Source: Bacillus sp. THAF10 (GTDB taxonomy: Bacteria > Bacillota > Bacilli > Bacillales > Bacillaceae_I). From it: a stretch of DNA of 64,000 bases. The notes below the pieces were generated by a model. That model was not told the DNA's origin. It ran no database searches and saw nothing but the letters and a program-made list of their open reading frames with translations. Below, one piece after another: positions 1 to 8,500 of the stretch (the first letter of the stretch is position 1; each line of letters starts with the position of its first letter). Both the position numbers and the translations under genes were made by a program. The DNA is taken from NCBI RefSeq assembly GCF_009363695.1, contig NZ_CP045403.1, forward strand, positions 3,730,501-3,794,500. Reading direction: 5' to 3'.

Positions 1-126
1 TGCACAAAAAATTGTCGGAGTATATCCTTGTTTAAGTAAATTTTCTGCAAACCAATAATGCCTACCAGCTTGGTCGGTAAACATGTTTGTCGCATAATGA
101 TTCAATATCCATATATTTTTTTTCAT
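1..126 (-). CDS. Glycosyltransferase, N-terminal fragment (runs off the window edge)
   Basis: The first 42 residues are visible, starting MKKNIWILNHYA and containing TDQAGRHYWFAENLLKQGY. This is typical of the N-terminal Rossmann strand and glycine-poor loop of GT-B glycosyltransferases of the WbnK/WcaI kind found in capsule clusters. A GGAG sits about 10 bases before the ATG, and the gene starts only 3 bases after the stop of the acyltransferase gene, so it is in the same operon. It probably adds a sugar during repeat-unit assembly; the acceptor cannot be told from this fragment. Confidence 0.6.
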   Translation of the reverse strand, partial: MKKNIWILNHYATNMFTDQAGRHYWFAENLLKQGYTPTIFCA

Positions 127-129
127 TCG

Positions 130-747
130 TTATACTCTCCTAGCTGGAATACCTATATATGTCCCAGACTCCATAATATCATTAACAACAACAGCCCCTG
201 CACCCACTTTACAGCCACTAATGATATTTATGTTATTACTAATTACACTACCGATACCTAACCATGTCCCTTTCCCGATTTTAACCGAACCAGCTATTTT
301 TGTACCTGGTGATATATGAACATAATCCTCAATAATATTATCATGATCTATTGTGGAGCCAGTATTTACAATGCATCCTTTACCGATTTTAGTACAGCAA
401 TTAATCACTGATCCCGCCATTATTACAGTCCCTTTACTCAATTCAACTTGCTCCCCAATAACAGCAGTTGGATGTATTAAAGTAGCAATACTTGCCCCTG
501 CAGACTCAAGCTCCATCTGAATCTCTTCACGAATTGTATTATTACCAATACCTACAACAATTTCATATTCATTTAAATACTTATAAGCACTAACTGATTT
601 ACCTATGATCTCAAATCCCATCGAAGATTTAATGTCATTATCATCATCTAGGAATGCAATGTCAGTCCATTTAGTCATTTTTAATGCAATATCGGCGATT
701 ACTTTACCGTGTCCACTAGCACCAACTATGAGAAGTTTTTTTTTCAT
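130..747 (-). CDS. NeuD/PglD/EpsM-like sugar O/N-acyltransferase
   Basis: 205 residues. The N-terminal part has the small Rossmann-like domain of this family (GASGHGKVIADIA near residue 9), followed from about residue 90 by imperfect hexapeptide repeats of a left-handed beta helix (HPTAVIGEQVEL, GSVINCCTKIGKGC, GTKIAGSVKIGKGTW). The DHDN motif near residue 134 holds the His expected to act as general base. PglD and EpsM acetylate the 4-amine of UDP-4-amino-trideoxy sugars. The aminotransferase and PglC-like genes upstream in this operon make the same role likely here, although serine/sialic acid type acetylation cannot be excluded. Stop to the next gene is 3 bases, so translation is probably coupled. 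Confidence 0.8.
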   Translation of the reverse strand: MKKKLLIVGASGHGKVIADIALKMTKWTDIAFLDDDNDIKSSMGFEIIGKSVSAYKYLNEYEIVVGIGNNTIREEIQMELESAGASIATLIHPTAVIGEQVELSKGTVIMAGSVINCCTKIGKGCIVNTGSTIDHDNIIEDYVHISPGTKIAGSVKIGKGTWLGIGSVISNNINIISGCKVGAGAVVVNDIMESGTYIGIPARRV

Positions 748-764
748 TACACCTTCTCCTTATT

Positions 765-1430
765 TCAAATAACAATTCTTCTTACCAAACAAAATGCTTC
801 TGCTGCTCTAACCCCTATAGTTGATCCTCTTAATTTTGCCAAAGACTCAATAGCTTCAAGCGATCGAGGGTGAGGAAAATCTGTTAACTGAGTTGTAAAG
901 TAACTCATAGCTTCAATTTTCTTATCTAAATAGGTAGCGATATCAACATATGTATTCGGAATGAATACATTACTCACATGAGGAACGTTCCATTCTGTCT
1001 CTGACAAAGTTTCATAGGAATAAACTTCTAATATTTTATGTTCTTTTATCGGCCTTACTCCAACCATTGTAGATTGAGACACTATATAATGGTCTAGGTG
1101 CATATCTCCATAGTGAGGAATAAAAACAACCTCTGGTTTAATCTCATCTATAACACTATTAATCTTTGCATTAATCTCATGTTTAGGGATTTCACTTAGC
1201 ATAACAGCTGGGAATTCTAAGAAAATTGTATCTATTATCCCTAAAAATTTATGGGATTCAATTGCCTCAGCACGTAATTTTTCTAACACATCTTTTGGGA
1301 ACATAGATGGATGCCCACTAGTAACAACGCATACGTATACATTATGACCTTCCTCTACATATTTTGCTATTGTTCCGCCGACTCCTAAAATTTCATCATC
1401 TGCATGTGGTGCTACCACTAAAACGTTCAT
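765..1430 (-). CDS. PIG-L (LmbE-like) family N-deacetylase
   Basis: 221 residues. The zinc-binding N-terminal motif reads APHADDEILG at residues 7-16 (canonical form is HPDDE, so the Pro is replaced by Ala), and the second metal motif HLDH is near residue 112. The family removes acetyl groups from N-acetyl-glucosamine units of lipids, nucleotide sugars, mycothiol and bacillithiol precursors. Its position directly beside a formyltransferase-fold enzyme suggests that it frees an amine that is then re-acylated. It is preceded by an AGGTGG ribosome binding site and lies 12 bases after the formyltransferase stop. Confidence 0.8.
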   Translation of the reverse strand: MNVLVVAPHADDEILGVGGTIAKYVEEGHNVYVCVVTSGHPSMFPKDVLEKLRAEAIESHKFLGIIDTIFLEFPAVMLSEIPKHEINAKINSVIDEIKPEVVFIPHYGDMHLDHYIVSQSTMVGVRPIKEHKILEVYSYETLSETEWNVPHVSNVFIPNTYVDIATYLDKKIEAMSYFTTQLTDFPHPRSLEAIESLAKLRGSTIGVRAAEAFCLVRRIVI

Positions 1431-1442
1431 AACTTTACCACC

Positions 1443-2348
1443 TTAAACAAATTTATGTCCTACAATAAAAGGTTTTGAATCACTCGATACTTCATAATCC
1501 GTTAAAACTAACAACGCATCTTTTGCTATAATTCCTATATCACCATTATCTTTTATCCAAGCAATCTGGCCTGGTATACCGATGTATTTCTCATTAGTAT
1601 CCAAATAAGCTTTCCAAAAAACCACACTATTTCCTTTATAATGTGAAAAAGCACCAGGATAAGGTTTGCTTGTAGCTCGAATAAGTGTCTCAATTTCTTT
1701 ACTTGGTAAATTCCAATTAATTTCCCCATCTTCTGGCCTCCTTATTAATAAGAATGTGGCCTTTTCATGATCTTGCTTTGTAAAGGTTACTGAATCAGAA
1801 TAAATATTTTCAACACTTTCCTTGATAGCTTGGCTCATTGCGGTACATATTTTATGGTAAACATCCATTGCATAATCAGTTTTTTCAATTGTGTAAGGGT
1901 ACTGATTTATGATGTCTCCGGAATCCATCCCCTGGTCAAGTTTAAATAAAGATACTTTTGATTCACGCTCTCCTAATAATATCTGCCATGGTATAGCAGC
2001 TCGTCCCCTATGCTTCGGTAGAGCCGTCGGGTGGAATCCAATAGAATATTTATTAGCCATATCAAGAAGTTCATTGGATAATATTTGCGAAAGTCCAATT
2101 ACAAATATAAAATCAGGGTCAACTTCTCTAATCTCATCAAGTACTTCTTGACTATTAATTTTTTTAAACTTTAAAAATGGAATATCATACTCGGAAGCTA
2201 TTTCATGAATAGGGTAGTAGTCCGAAACATTTTTTGATACTTCCTCATCAAGAGAGCAAACTAAATCTACATTCACGTCACTTTCTATTAGAGTTTCTAG
2301 AGCAATCTTACTTGAGAAAACGGACCCAATAAACACAGTTTTATTCAT
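1443..2348 (-). CDS. Formyltransferase-fold protein (sugar N-formyltransferase candidate)
   Basis: 301 residues with the formyl_trans_N domain in roughly residues 1-180 and a C-terminal domain like that of methionyl-tRNA formyltransferase. The loop GFHPTALPKHRGRAAIPW (near residue 105) and DQGMDSGDII (near residue 139) correspond to the folate/catalytic motifs N-x-H and D of the family. The usual Asn is Gly here, while the His and Asp are kept. In a polysaccharide cluster, family members such as VioF and WlaRD formylate amino sugars, so that is favoured over tRNA modification. Spacing of 3 bases to the upstream sugar transferase indicates an operon. Confidence 0.75.
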   Translation of the reverse strand: MNKTVFIGSVFSSKIALETLIESDVNVDLVCSLDEEVSKNVSDYYPIHEIASEYDIPFLKFKKINSQEVLDEIREVDPDFIFVIGLSQILSNELLDMANKYSIGFHPTALPKHRGRAAIPWQILLGERESKVSLFKLDQGMDSGDIINQYPYTIEKTDYAMDVYHKICTAMSQAIKESVENIYSDSVTFTKQDHEKATFLLIRRPEDGEINWNLPSKEIETLIRATSKPYPGAFSHYKGNSVVFWKAYLDTNEKYIGIPGQIAWIKDNGDIGIIAKDALLVLTDYEVSSDSKPFIVGHKFV

Positions 2349-2351
2349 TCT

Positions 2352-3023
2352 TTACTCCCCCCTCTTGTTTTGATTTCGGAATTTGTTTATAAATTTATCC
2401 TCTCCGAAAACCACAATAGCAATTGTCTTAAAAATTATTCTTATATCTGTGACAAAGCTAATTTTCTCTATATATTCTACATCGTAGGCACTTTTTTCTT
2501 TGCGTTCCAAATAAATATTTCCATTAATCTGCGCAAACCCAGTTAACCCTGGTTTTGCATCAAACCTCTTCAATTCCCATTTTTCATATTGATTTATATA
2601 TTCAGGAAGTGTTGGTCTAGGTCCTACAATGGACATATCACCTTTTAATATATTCAACAGTTGGGCTAATTCATCAATTTTAAATCGTCTAAGAAATCTC
2701 CCTAGAGGTGTGATTCTAATATCATTCCCTTTTACTTCGACTCCTACTTTTTGTTGCTTAACCGCATCTTGCACCATAGTTCGAAATTTATAGACCTTAA
2801 ATATTTTTACATTTTTTCCAGGCCTTTCTTGAGTAAAGAAAATCGGTCCTTTGGAATCCAATATTATTAGGATACCTACAGCAAATAGAAGAGGTGACAA
2901 AATTAGAAGAGCCGATAATGAAAGTATAAAATCTAGTATTCTTTTAAAATATTTATTATAAAGACCTTTTTTATTAGGGTGTTGCAACGTTGGCTTCATG
3001 TTTGTATTTAAATGAGACTGCAT
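2352..3023 (-). CDS. Undecaprenyl-phosphate sugar phosphotransferase (PglC/EpsL-like)
   Basis: 223 residues counted from the ATG that overlaps the stop of the aminotransferase gene (TAATG); a GTG nine bases upstream is an alternative. There is one membrane or re-entrant segment at about residues 22-45 (ILDFILSLSALLILSPLL). It is followed by the monotopic phosphoglycosyl transferase core: PGKNVKIFKVYKFRTM, DELAQLLNILKGDMSIVGPRP and KPGLTGFAQINGN. Enzymes of this size move a phospho-sugar from a UDP-diacetamido sugar to undecaprenyl phosphate at the inner face of the membrane, starting the repeat unit. The Asp-Glu pair of the DELAQ motif is present, so it should be active. Confidence 0.85.
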   Translation of the reverse strand: MQSHLNTNMKPTLQHPNKKGLYNKYFKRILDFILSLSALLILSPLLFAVGILIILDSKGPIFFTQERPGKNVKIFKVYKFRTMVQDAVKQQKVGVEVKGNDIRITPLGRFLRRFKIDELAQLLNILKGDMSIVGPRPTLPEYINQYEKWELKRFDAKPGLTGFAQINGNIYLERKEKSAYDVEYIEKISFVTDIRIIFKTIAIVVFGEDKFINKFRNQNKRGE

Positions 3024-4150
3024 TACTTCCACAATCCTTTAATGATTTTTACCACTCTAGAAAGATCTTCATCTGTCATCTTAGTATCAGACGGTAAACA
3101 CACGCCATTCTCAAATAACTTCTCAGAAACATCCAAACCAATAAAATCATACTTCTCAAAGAATGGCTGTAAGTGCATTGGCTTCCAAACTGGTCTTGAT
3201 TCAATATTTTCCTTCTCAAGTGCTTCCATAATATCTATTGGTCTTACCTGACTACTTAAAGTCATTGAACTTAACCAATAATTAGGTTTATCCCACCCAT
3301 TAATCGGCATAAACTTAATACCCTCAAGTTCTCCAAGTTCTCTCTTATAAAATTCAAAAATAAATTTCTTCTTCTCTACTCTTTGATCTAATACTTTAAG
3401 TTGTCCACGACCAATACCAGCAACCACATTACTCATACGGTAGTTAAACCCTAATTCACTATGCTGATAATGTCTTGCTTGATCTCTTGATTGAGTTGCC
3501 CAAAATCTCACTTTTGCAACCTTTTTTTCATGATTTGAAACAAGCATTCCACCACCGGAAGTAGTAATTATCTTATTTCCATTGAAAGAAAAGATACCAT
3601 AATCACCAAATGTTCCTGTATGTTGTCCTTTATAATAACCTCCTAGTGATTCTGCCGCATCTTCAATAACAACTACATCATGTTTCTTACAAACCTCCAT
3701 AATCTTATCCATATCTGCAGAAAGACCATAAAGGTGAACAACAATAACCGCCTTTACTTCTGGGTATTTCTCAAAAGCTGATTCCAATGCTTTAGGACAT
3801 ATATTCCAAGTTTCATAGCAACTATCTATAAAAACCGGAGTAGCACTTTGATAAATTATCGGGTTTGCTGTTGCAGAAAAAGTAAGTGAAGGACAGAAAA
3901 CGATATCTCCCTCTCCAACTCCAGCTGCTCTTAATGCTAAATGAATCGCCCCAGTACCTGAAGATAGAGCAGCAGCAGCCTTAGAACCAACTTTAGCAGC
4001 TAGTTCTTTTTCAAATTCATTTACGTTGTCTCCAAGAGGAGCAATCCAGTTAGTATCAAAAGCTTCTTGTACATACTGCATTTCATAACCTTCATCACTC
4101 ATATGTGGTGAAGATAGGAATATTCTTTCTTTCACTTTTTTCGGTTGCAT
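3023..4150 (-). CDS. DegT/DnrJ/EryC1/StrS aminotransferase (EpsN/PglE-like)
   Basis: 375 residues, the usual length. The PLP lysine is expected at Lys193 in FSFNGNKIITTSGGG. The SGTGAIHLALRAAGVG motif (about 64-79) binds phosphate and EDAAESLGG (about 163) supplies the aspartate to the pyridine nitrogen. PglE and EpsN transaminate the 4-keto-6-deoxy sugar made by an EpsC/PglF dehydratase, and an EpsC-type gene lies 1.7 kb upstream. It is the first gene after the 815-bp gap and has its own promoter-like sequence. The RBS is GGAAG. Overlap with the next start codon suggests coupled translation. Confidence 0.88.
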   Translation of the reverse strand: MQPKKVKERIFLSSPHMSDEGYEMQYVQEAFDTNWIAPLGDNVNEFEKELAAKVGSKAAAALSSGTGAIHLALRAAGVGEGDIVFCPSLTFSATANPIIYQSATPVFIDSCYETWNICPKALESAFEKYPEVKAVIVVHLYGLSADMDKIMEVCKKHDVVVIEDAAESLGGYYKGQHTGTFGDYGIFSFNGNKIITTSGGGMLVSNHEKKVAKVRFWATQSRDQARHYQHSELGFNYRMSNVVAGIGRGQLKVLDQRVEKKKFIFEFYKRELGELEGIKFMPINGWDKPNYWLSSMTLSSQVRPIDIMEALEKENIESRPVWKPMHLQPFFEKYDFIGLDVSEKLFENGVCLPSDTKMTDEDLSRVVKIIKGLWK

Positions 4151-4261
4151 CTTCCAGACTTCCTTCCCTAGTTAAGTAAATATTTTAGTAGATTAGGACT
4201 TAATTCGAGTTTTTAAGTATTTCCAAACCAACTACTAAACTACTAAAATTGTTATCTAATT

Positions 4262-4290
4262 ATAATAGCCACCTCGTAAAAACTTTTCAA
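4262..4290 (-). promoter_or_regulatory. Sigma-A-like promoter before the aminotransferase gene
   Basis: On the minus strand TTGAAA, a 17-base spacer and TATTAT, about 110 bases before the start codon. It would let the sugar-modifying genes be transcribed separately from the kinase/dehydratase part of the cluster. Seen by eye only. Confidence 0.5.
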
Positions 4291-4605
4291 TCTTCCTCAC
4301 AAATACAAAATTGATATTCTTGTATAAATTTCTCAAAACGCCTCAAATCCTTATCTAGCAAGCCTTCTAGCATCTTATCCAATTACGATAGTCAGTTTCA
4401 TTTGAATATCCAATATGTTTTTAAGATATTCTCATTGAAATGTCCTAAATACTGAAAAAACATAATTACCATGTTTCAGTAGAAACGATATAAAATCTAA
4501 ATCAATATGATTTTTACCCTATCCCTAACTTTACGTGGGGTTTCCTTCCAAACATCTAGCAGATTGCATTACAAACCTTTGCATCAGTTTTTTAATATGA
4601 CCCAA
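4291..4605. other. AT-rich spacer, no gene seen
   Basis: No ORF with a ribosome binding site and no clear hairpin was found in this stretch between the aminotransferase promoter and the small prepilin-like ORF. Confidence 0.5.
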
Positions 4606-4758
4606 TTATAAAGGTACCGCTTTCACTGTCAATATCCACAACATCACAACCACAGCAACTATTTCAACCGAAGTAAACCCTTCACTTTCTTGAGAAATTT
4701 TACTAATAACCGCACCAATTTTCTGAGGTAATTTTTCCACAAAAAAATAAAGGGGCAT
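4606..4758 (-). CDS. Possible 50-residue membrane microprotein with a prepilin-like motif
   Basis: An ATG preceded by GAGGTGGGG at 5-6 bases opens a 50-codon frame: MPLYFFVEKLPQKIGAVI, then a short polar part, then EGFTSVEIVAVVVMLWIL and KAVPL. The sequence G-F-T-S-V-E followed by a hydrophobic run matches the layout of a type IV prepilin cleavage site (Gly at -1, Phe at +1, Glu at +5), but the protein ends right after the first membrane helix. It lies in the gap between galU and the aminotransferase gene. A GGGG/CCCC hairpin overlaps its ribosome binding site and start codon. It could be a real small membrane protein, a decayed pilin remnant, or chance. I do not know a named family for it. 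Confidence 0.4.
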   Translation of the reverse strand: MPLYFFVEKLPQKIGAVISKISQESEGFTSVEIVAVVVMLWILTVKAVPL

Positions 4759-4766
4759 CAAACCCC
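4740..4766 (-). terminator. Weak terminator-like hairpin over the microprotein start
   Basis: On the minus strand GGGG, a loop TTTGATG, CCCC and then TTTATTTTTTTG. The stem is only 4-5 pairs, but the U-tract is good. The loop contains the ATG of the small ORF and the 5' arm is part of its ribosome binding site, so it could act as a terminator or as a translation block. It is also the only terminator-like structure between galU and the aminotransferase gene. Confidence 0.4.
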
Positions 4767-4964
4767 ACCTCACAATACACCCATGATAACTCCTCGTATC
4801 TAAGGTAGAAATATCTCCCTACCCACAGTGCAACCGAGTGCCTCCATTGATAAAGGTAAGGAGACATCACCTCTTGTTTCAAAAGTTTAATTACCACTTA
4901 TTGGCTAGAAGGCTAAAAAAGACTTATTCCATGGGCATAATTCATAAAGGGCCGAAGGACCAAT

Positions 4965-5858
4965 TCAAACCCCTACCCTCTCTCTCTTAAGTAATTCACC
5001 CATGTACCCCAAAATCTGCTCCCGCAAATCCTCTCTCTCCAAAGCAAAATCTAACTGTGCCTTGATAAACCCAAACTTATCCCCAACATCATGACGATCG
5101 CCACTAAACTCATAACCCACAACCATTTGCTTTTCATTAAGTTCTTTTATCGCATCTGTAAGCTGAATCTCTCCACCAGCTCCTGGTTCTTGCGTTTCTA
5201 AAATATCGAAGATTTCCGGTCGAAGGACGTATCTCCCCATAATTGCAAAATTAGAAGGCGCTTCTTCTGTTTTTGGCTTCTCCACAAGGTTATCAATATG
5301 GAAGCAACTCTTTTCAATTTCTCCACTTCGCATTGAAATAACACCATACTTAGAAACATCCTCTTTCGGCACCTGCTGAACCCCAAGAACAGAAGAATTA
5401 TAACGATCGTACACATCAATCAACTGCTGCAAACACGGTTTTTCAGGAGAGTACACAATATCATCTCCAAGTAGTACCGCAAAAGGCTCGTCCCCAATAA
5501 AACGCTTCGCACAACCTATCGCATGACCAAGTCCAAGAGGTTCTTTTTGACGAATATAGTGTATATTTGCTAGCCTAGAGATTTCTTGAATCTCCTCCAA
5601 CTGCTCAAACTTCCCTTTTTTCGCCAAAGTCTCTTCCAACTCATAAGACTTATCAAAATGATCCTCAATCGCTCGCTTACCACGACCAGTAACTATAATA
5701 ATATCCTCAATTCCTGATGCTACGGCCTCTTCAATTATGAACTGGATAGTCGGCTTATCAACAATCGGTAGCATCTCTTTAGGCTGCGCTTTTGTTGCCG
5801 GAAGGAAACGAGTTCCTAATCCTGCTGCTGGAATAATCGCTTTTCTTACTTTCTTCAT
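4965..5858 (-). CDS. galU: UTP--glucose-1-phosphate uridylyltransferase
   Basis: 297 residues from the ATG that follows GGAGG by 8 bases; an in-frame start 15 bases earlier lacks a ribosome binding site. The nucleotide-binding motif [20 protein letters not shown] (about residues 11-30) and [19 protein letters not shown] are diagnostic of GalU/GtaB/YngB-type enzymes. The enzyme makes UDP-glucose, a precursor for exopolysaccharide and teichoic acid decoration. It follows the EpsC-type gene by 15 bases, so it is co-transcribed with epsA-epsB-epsC. It is probably a cluster-specific paralog, since Bacillaceae usually carry gtaB elsewhere. Confidence 0.93.
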   Translation of the reverse strand: MKKVRKAIIPAAGLGTRFLPATKAQPKEMLPIVDKPTIQFIIEEAVASGIEDIIIVTGRGKRAIEDHFDKSYELEETLAKKGKFEQLEEIQEISRLANIHYIRQKEPLGLGHAIGCAKRFIGDEPFAVLLGDDIVYSPEKPCLQQLIDVYDRYNSSVLGVQQVPKEDVSKYGVISMRSGEIEKSCFHIDNLVEKPKTEEAPSNFAIMGRYVLRPEIFDILETQEPGAGGEIQLTDAIKELNEKQMVVGYEFSGDRHDVGDKFGFIKAQLDFALEREDLREQILGYMGELLKRERVGV

Positions 5859-5873
5859 TAAATTAACCTCCAT

Positions 5874-7709
5874 TTAAACAGATAACTGCTTCGCAAACAA
5901 ATCTTGAATTTCAACCTCGTTATTATTCGCTACACATAATAAATAACGTCGTAAACTTTCTTCCTGCATATGACTGAAATTCACCAAGAAGTACTCAAGA
6001 ATCTCTTTATCTTTCATTGGCGCCTTCCCAATATGAATCTTCGGAAACACATCCTCCTTATGAATCTCATCCTCATTTAGCAGTTCTTCATACATTTTCT
6101 CGCCAGGTCGAATACCTGAGTACTTAATCCCTATTTCATCTATAGAATAACCTGAAAGTGTAATAAGATTCTTAGCCAAATCCACAATCTTCACAGGATC
6201 TCCCATATCCAACACAAATACCTCTCCACCACGAGCCAAGGTTCCAGCTTGAATAACTAAGCGTGACGCCTCAGGAATCGTCATAAAGTATCTCGTCATA
6301 TCTGGGTGGGTAACCGTAACTGGTCCACCCGCTTGGATTTGCTTTTTGAAAAGTGGAATTACACTCCCCCGACTCCCTAAAACATTCCCAAACCGAACAG
6401 CAACAAATTTGGTTTTACTGGCTTGAGCCAATTCCTGCACAACCATCTCAGCAAACCGTTTCGTCGCACCCATCACGTTCGTTGGATTAACCGCTTTATC
6501 AGAAGAAACAAGTACGAACGTACCAATTCCAAACGTATCCGCTGCATCAGCCAAATTCTTGGTACCAAAGATATTATTCTTTACAGCCTCTTCCGGATTT
6601 CGCTCCATCAACGGCACATGCTTATGAGCTGCCGCATGGTAAACCACATCTGGTCTGTATTTATCCATAATGAAGAAAATTTTGTCCCGATCCTGAATAT
6701 CGGCAATTTCTGTATGTATCTCAATAATGTCGTTATACTTCGCTCTTAGTTCTAACTCAATCGTATAAATACTGTTTTCTCCATGACCTAGTAGTATCAG
6801 CTTTTCAGGTGTAAAGTTAGATATCTGACGACAAATTTCCGACCCGATGGACCCTCCTGCGCCGGTGACGAGGACTGTTTTTCCTGTGATTGATTCAGAA
6901 ATGCCTTTTATATCGAGCTTTACTGGCTCCCTACCAAGAAGATCCTCTACTTCTACATCTCTTACTTCATTCACAGAGACCTTTCCAGACATAAGGTCCT
7001 CTAGCATTGGAATGATTTTTGTTTTCGCATCTGTTTTGACACATTCTTGATAAATGGTGTTTATTTCTTTTTTACCTAGAGAAGGAATCGCGATAATGAT
7101 ATTGTCGATTTCCATCTTTTCCACGGTTTCTTCCATATCTGCCACACTTCCCATGACAGGAATGCCGAGCACCTGAAGTTTATGCTTTTTCTCGTCATCA
7201 TCCAAAAATGCAACCGGCAACAGCTCTGCCTCTTTATTTTGCAAAAGCTGACGAGCGACCATGCTTCCTGCTGCTCCTGCTCCAACAATTAGTGTGCGCT
7301 TTTTGTTTGAAGAAGTTTTCATATAAAGGTCACGATACACTCTCCAGGAAAAGCGCGATCCACCGATAAGGATCATGTGTAGCATCCAAGTAACGATGAG
7401 GACTCTTATAAACATGGAACCACTTGCCAGTATCTGAACGAAACCAGTTACTGCGACAGAATACGTGACCGCCTTGAGGATTCCCATGAGCTCACCAACA
7501 CTCGCATACTCCCATGCCTTGTGATAGAGCTTGTATGAATAAGCAAATAAATGATGCCAAATAATAAGAGAAAATGAACTTAATAATAGCGTGCCAGAAT
7601 TTAAAATATCTGCTTCAGGCATCAGCATCCAGAAGCCAACATAGATCGAGGAGATTACAATAAGGGAATCTACAATAATCAACAGGGATAACCGCTTTTT
7701 GTATGTCAT
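5874..7709 (-). CDS. epsC: EpsC/CapD-type nucleoside-diphosphate-sugar 4,6-dehydratase
   Basis: 611 residues from the ATG behind GGAGGTCTGCCCC; an upstream in-frame ATG at 7766 has no ribosome binding site. The N-terminal 130 residues hold four membrane helices. Then come a first Rossmann domain (IVGAGAAGSMVARQLLQ) and the catalytic short-chain dehydrogenase-like domain (VLVTGAGGSIGSEICRQI; VSSDKAVNPTNVMGATKR), in which Met replaces the usual Tyr, as in PglF and large dehydratases. It converts UDP-GlcNAc to the 4-keto-6-deoxy sugar used by the aminotransferase encoded downstream. It acts at the inner membrane face. Confidence 0.9.
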   Translation of the reverse strand: MTYKKRLSLLIIVDSLIVISSIYVGFWMLMPEADILNSGTLLLSSFSLIIWHHLFAYSYKLYHKAWEYASVGELMGILKAVTYSVAVTGFVQILASGSMFIRVLIVTWMLHMILIGGSRFSWRVYRDLYMKTSSNKKRTLIVGAGAAGSMVARQLLQNKEAELLPVAFLDDDEKKHKLQVLGIPVMGSVADMEETVEKMEIDNIIIAIPSLGKKEINTIYQECVKTDAKTKIIPMLEDLMSGKVSVNEVRDVEVEDLLGREPVKLDIKGISESITGKTVLVTGAGGSIGSEICRQISNFTPEKLILLGHGENSIYTIELELRAKYNDIIEIHTEIADIQDRDKIFFIMDKYRPDVVYHAAAHKHVPLMERNPEEAVKNNIFGTKNLADAADTFGIGTFVLVSSDKAVNPTNVMGATKRFAEMVVQELAQASKTKFVAVRFGNVLGSRGSVIPLFKKQIQAGGPVTVTHPDMTRYFMTIPEASRLVIQAGTLARGGEVFVLDMGDPVKIVDLAKNLITLSGYSIDEIGIKYSGIRPGEKMYEELLNEDEIHKEDVFPKIHIGKAPMKDKEILEYFLVNFSHMQEESLRRYLLCVANNNEVEIQDLFAKQLSV

Positions 7710-7792
7710 GGGGCAGACCTCCTTTTTTTGGGAATTTAATAGTGAATTAGTCCTGTGCATATGCAAAAAGAAGAGGAATAGCCGTACGCAGG

Positions 7793-8500
7793 CTATTTCC
7801 CTCCATAATAATAGTACAGTGCACCGTCTTGCTTCTTTCTGCCGTTCAATACCACACCAAGAAGCTTGGCTTTGGCAGAATCGAGCAATTCCTTAGCCTT
7901 TATGGCACTTTCCTTATCGGTCGAACCACTCGCTACTACTAAGAGCGTGCCTTCGCATTGATTGGCTAGGATTTGCGCATCCGTAACGGCCAGTACTGGT
8001 GGTGTATCAAAAATTAACATGTCGTACTGCACGTAAGCTGCCGCAAGCATGTCCTCCATCGCTTTTGAGCTTAGAAGTTCAGCAGGATTTGGAGGGATTG
8101 GTCCACTTGTCATAATATCTAAATTGTCAATTCTTGTCGGATTGATAGATTCCGTAAAGGTTGTTTGTCTTGTTAAAAACGTTGTTAAGCCCTTTACATT
8201 GTTTTGCTGAAACGTATAGTGAGCTGTCGGTTTCCGCATATCAGCATCAATAAATAAAACCTTTTTGCCTTGCTGTGCAAAGACTACCGCCATGTTAGAA
8301 GCTGTGGTGGACTTTCCTTCAGAAGGTCCAGAGCTTGTTACCATGATGGAGCGCAACTTTTGGTCAACTGCAGAAAATTGAATGTTTGTACGGATGGTAC
8401 GGTATTGCTCGGAGATTGGAGACTTAGGCAATTTGTCCGCAATCAAGTGACGGCTAGTGGTTGCAATGGACTTTTGATTTTTAAATTTCTTAAGAGCCAA
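7793..8500 (-). CDS. epsB: EpsB-like bacterial tyrosine kinase (CpsD/CapB family)
   Basis: 235 residues if the TTG at 8500 is used, which follows AGGTGAG at the right distance; a GTG three codons earlier is also possible. Walker A reads SSGPSEGKSTTAS, Walker A' VLFIDADMRKP and Walker B MLIFDTPPV. The C-terminus is a tyrosine cluster, YYYYGGK, where BY-kinases autophosphorylate. DKLPKSPISEQYRTIRTNIQF is the typical N-terminal contact region for the EpsA-type modulator. It overlaps the epsA stop by 11 bases. It regulates polymer assembly by phosphorylating itself and cluster enzymes. Confidence 0.92.
   Translation of the reverse strand: MALKKFKNQKSIATTSRHLIADKLPKSPISEQYRTIRTNIQFSAVDQKLRSIMVTSSGPSEGKSTTASNMAVVFAQQGKKVLFIDADMRKPTAHYTFQQNNVKGLTTFLTRQTTFTESINPTRIDNLDIMTSGPIPPNPAELLSSKAMEDMLAAAYVQYDMLIFDTPPVLAVTDAQILANQCEGTLLVVASGSTDKESAIKAKELLDSAKAKLLGVVLNGRKKQDGALYYYYGGK

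Noticed and set aside
4703..4897. 64-residue ORF starting GTG, rich in Trp and Tyr
   Set aside because: No ribosome binding site fits its GTG, the composition is unlike a protein, and it overlaps a more credible small ORF and a structured segment.
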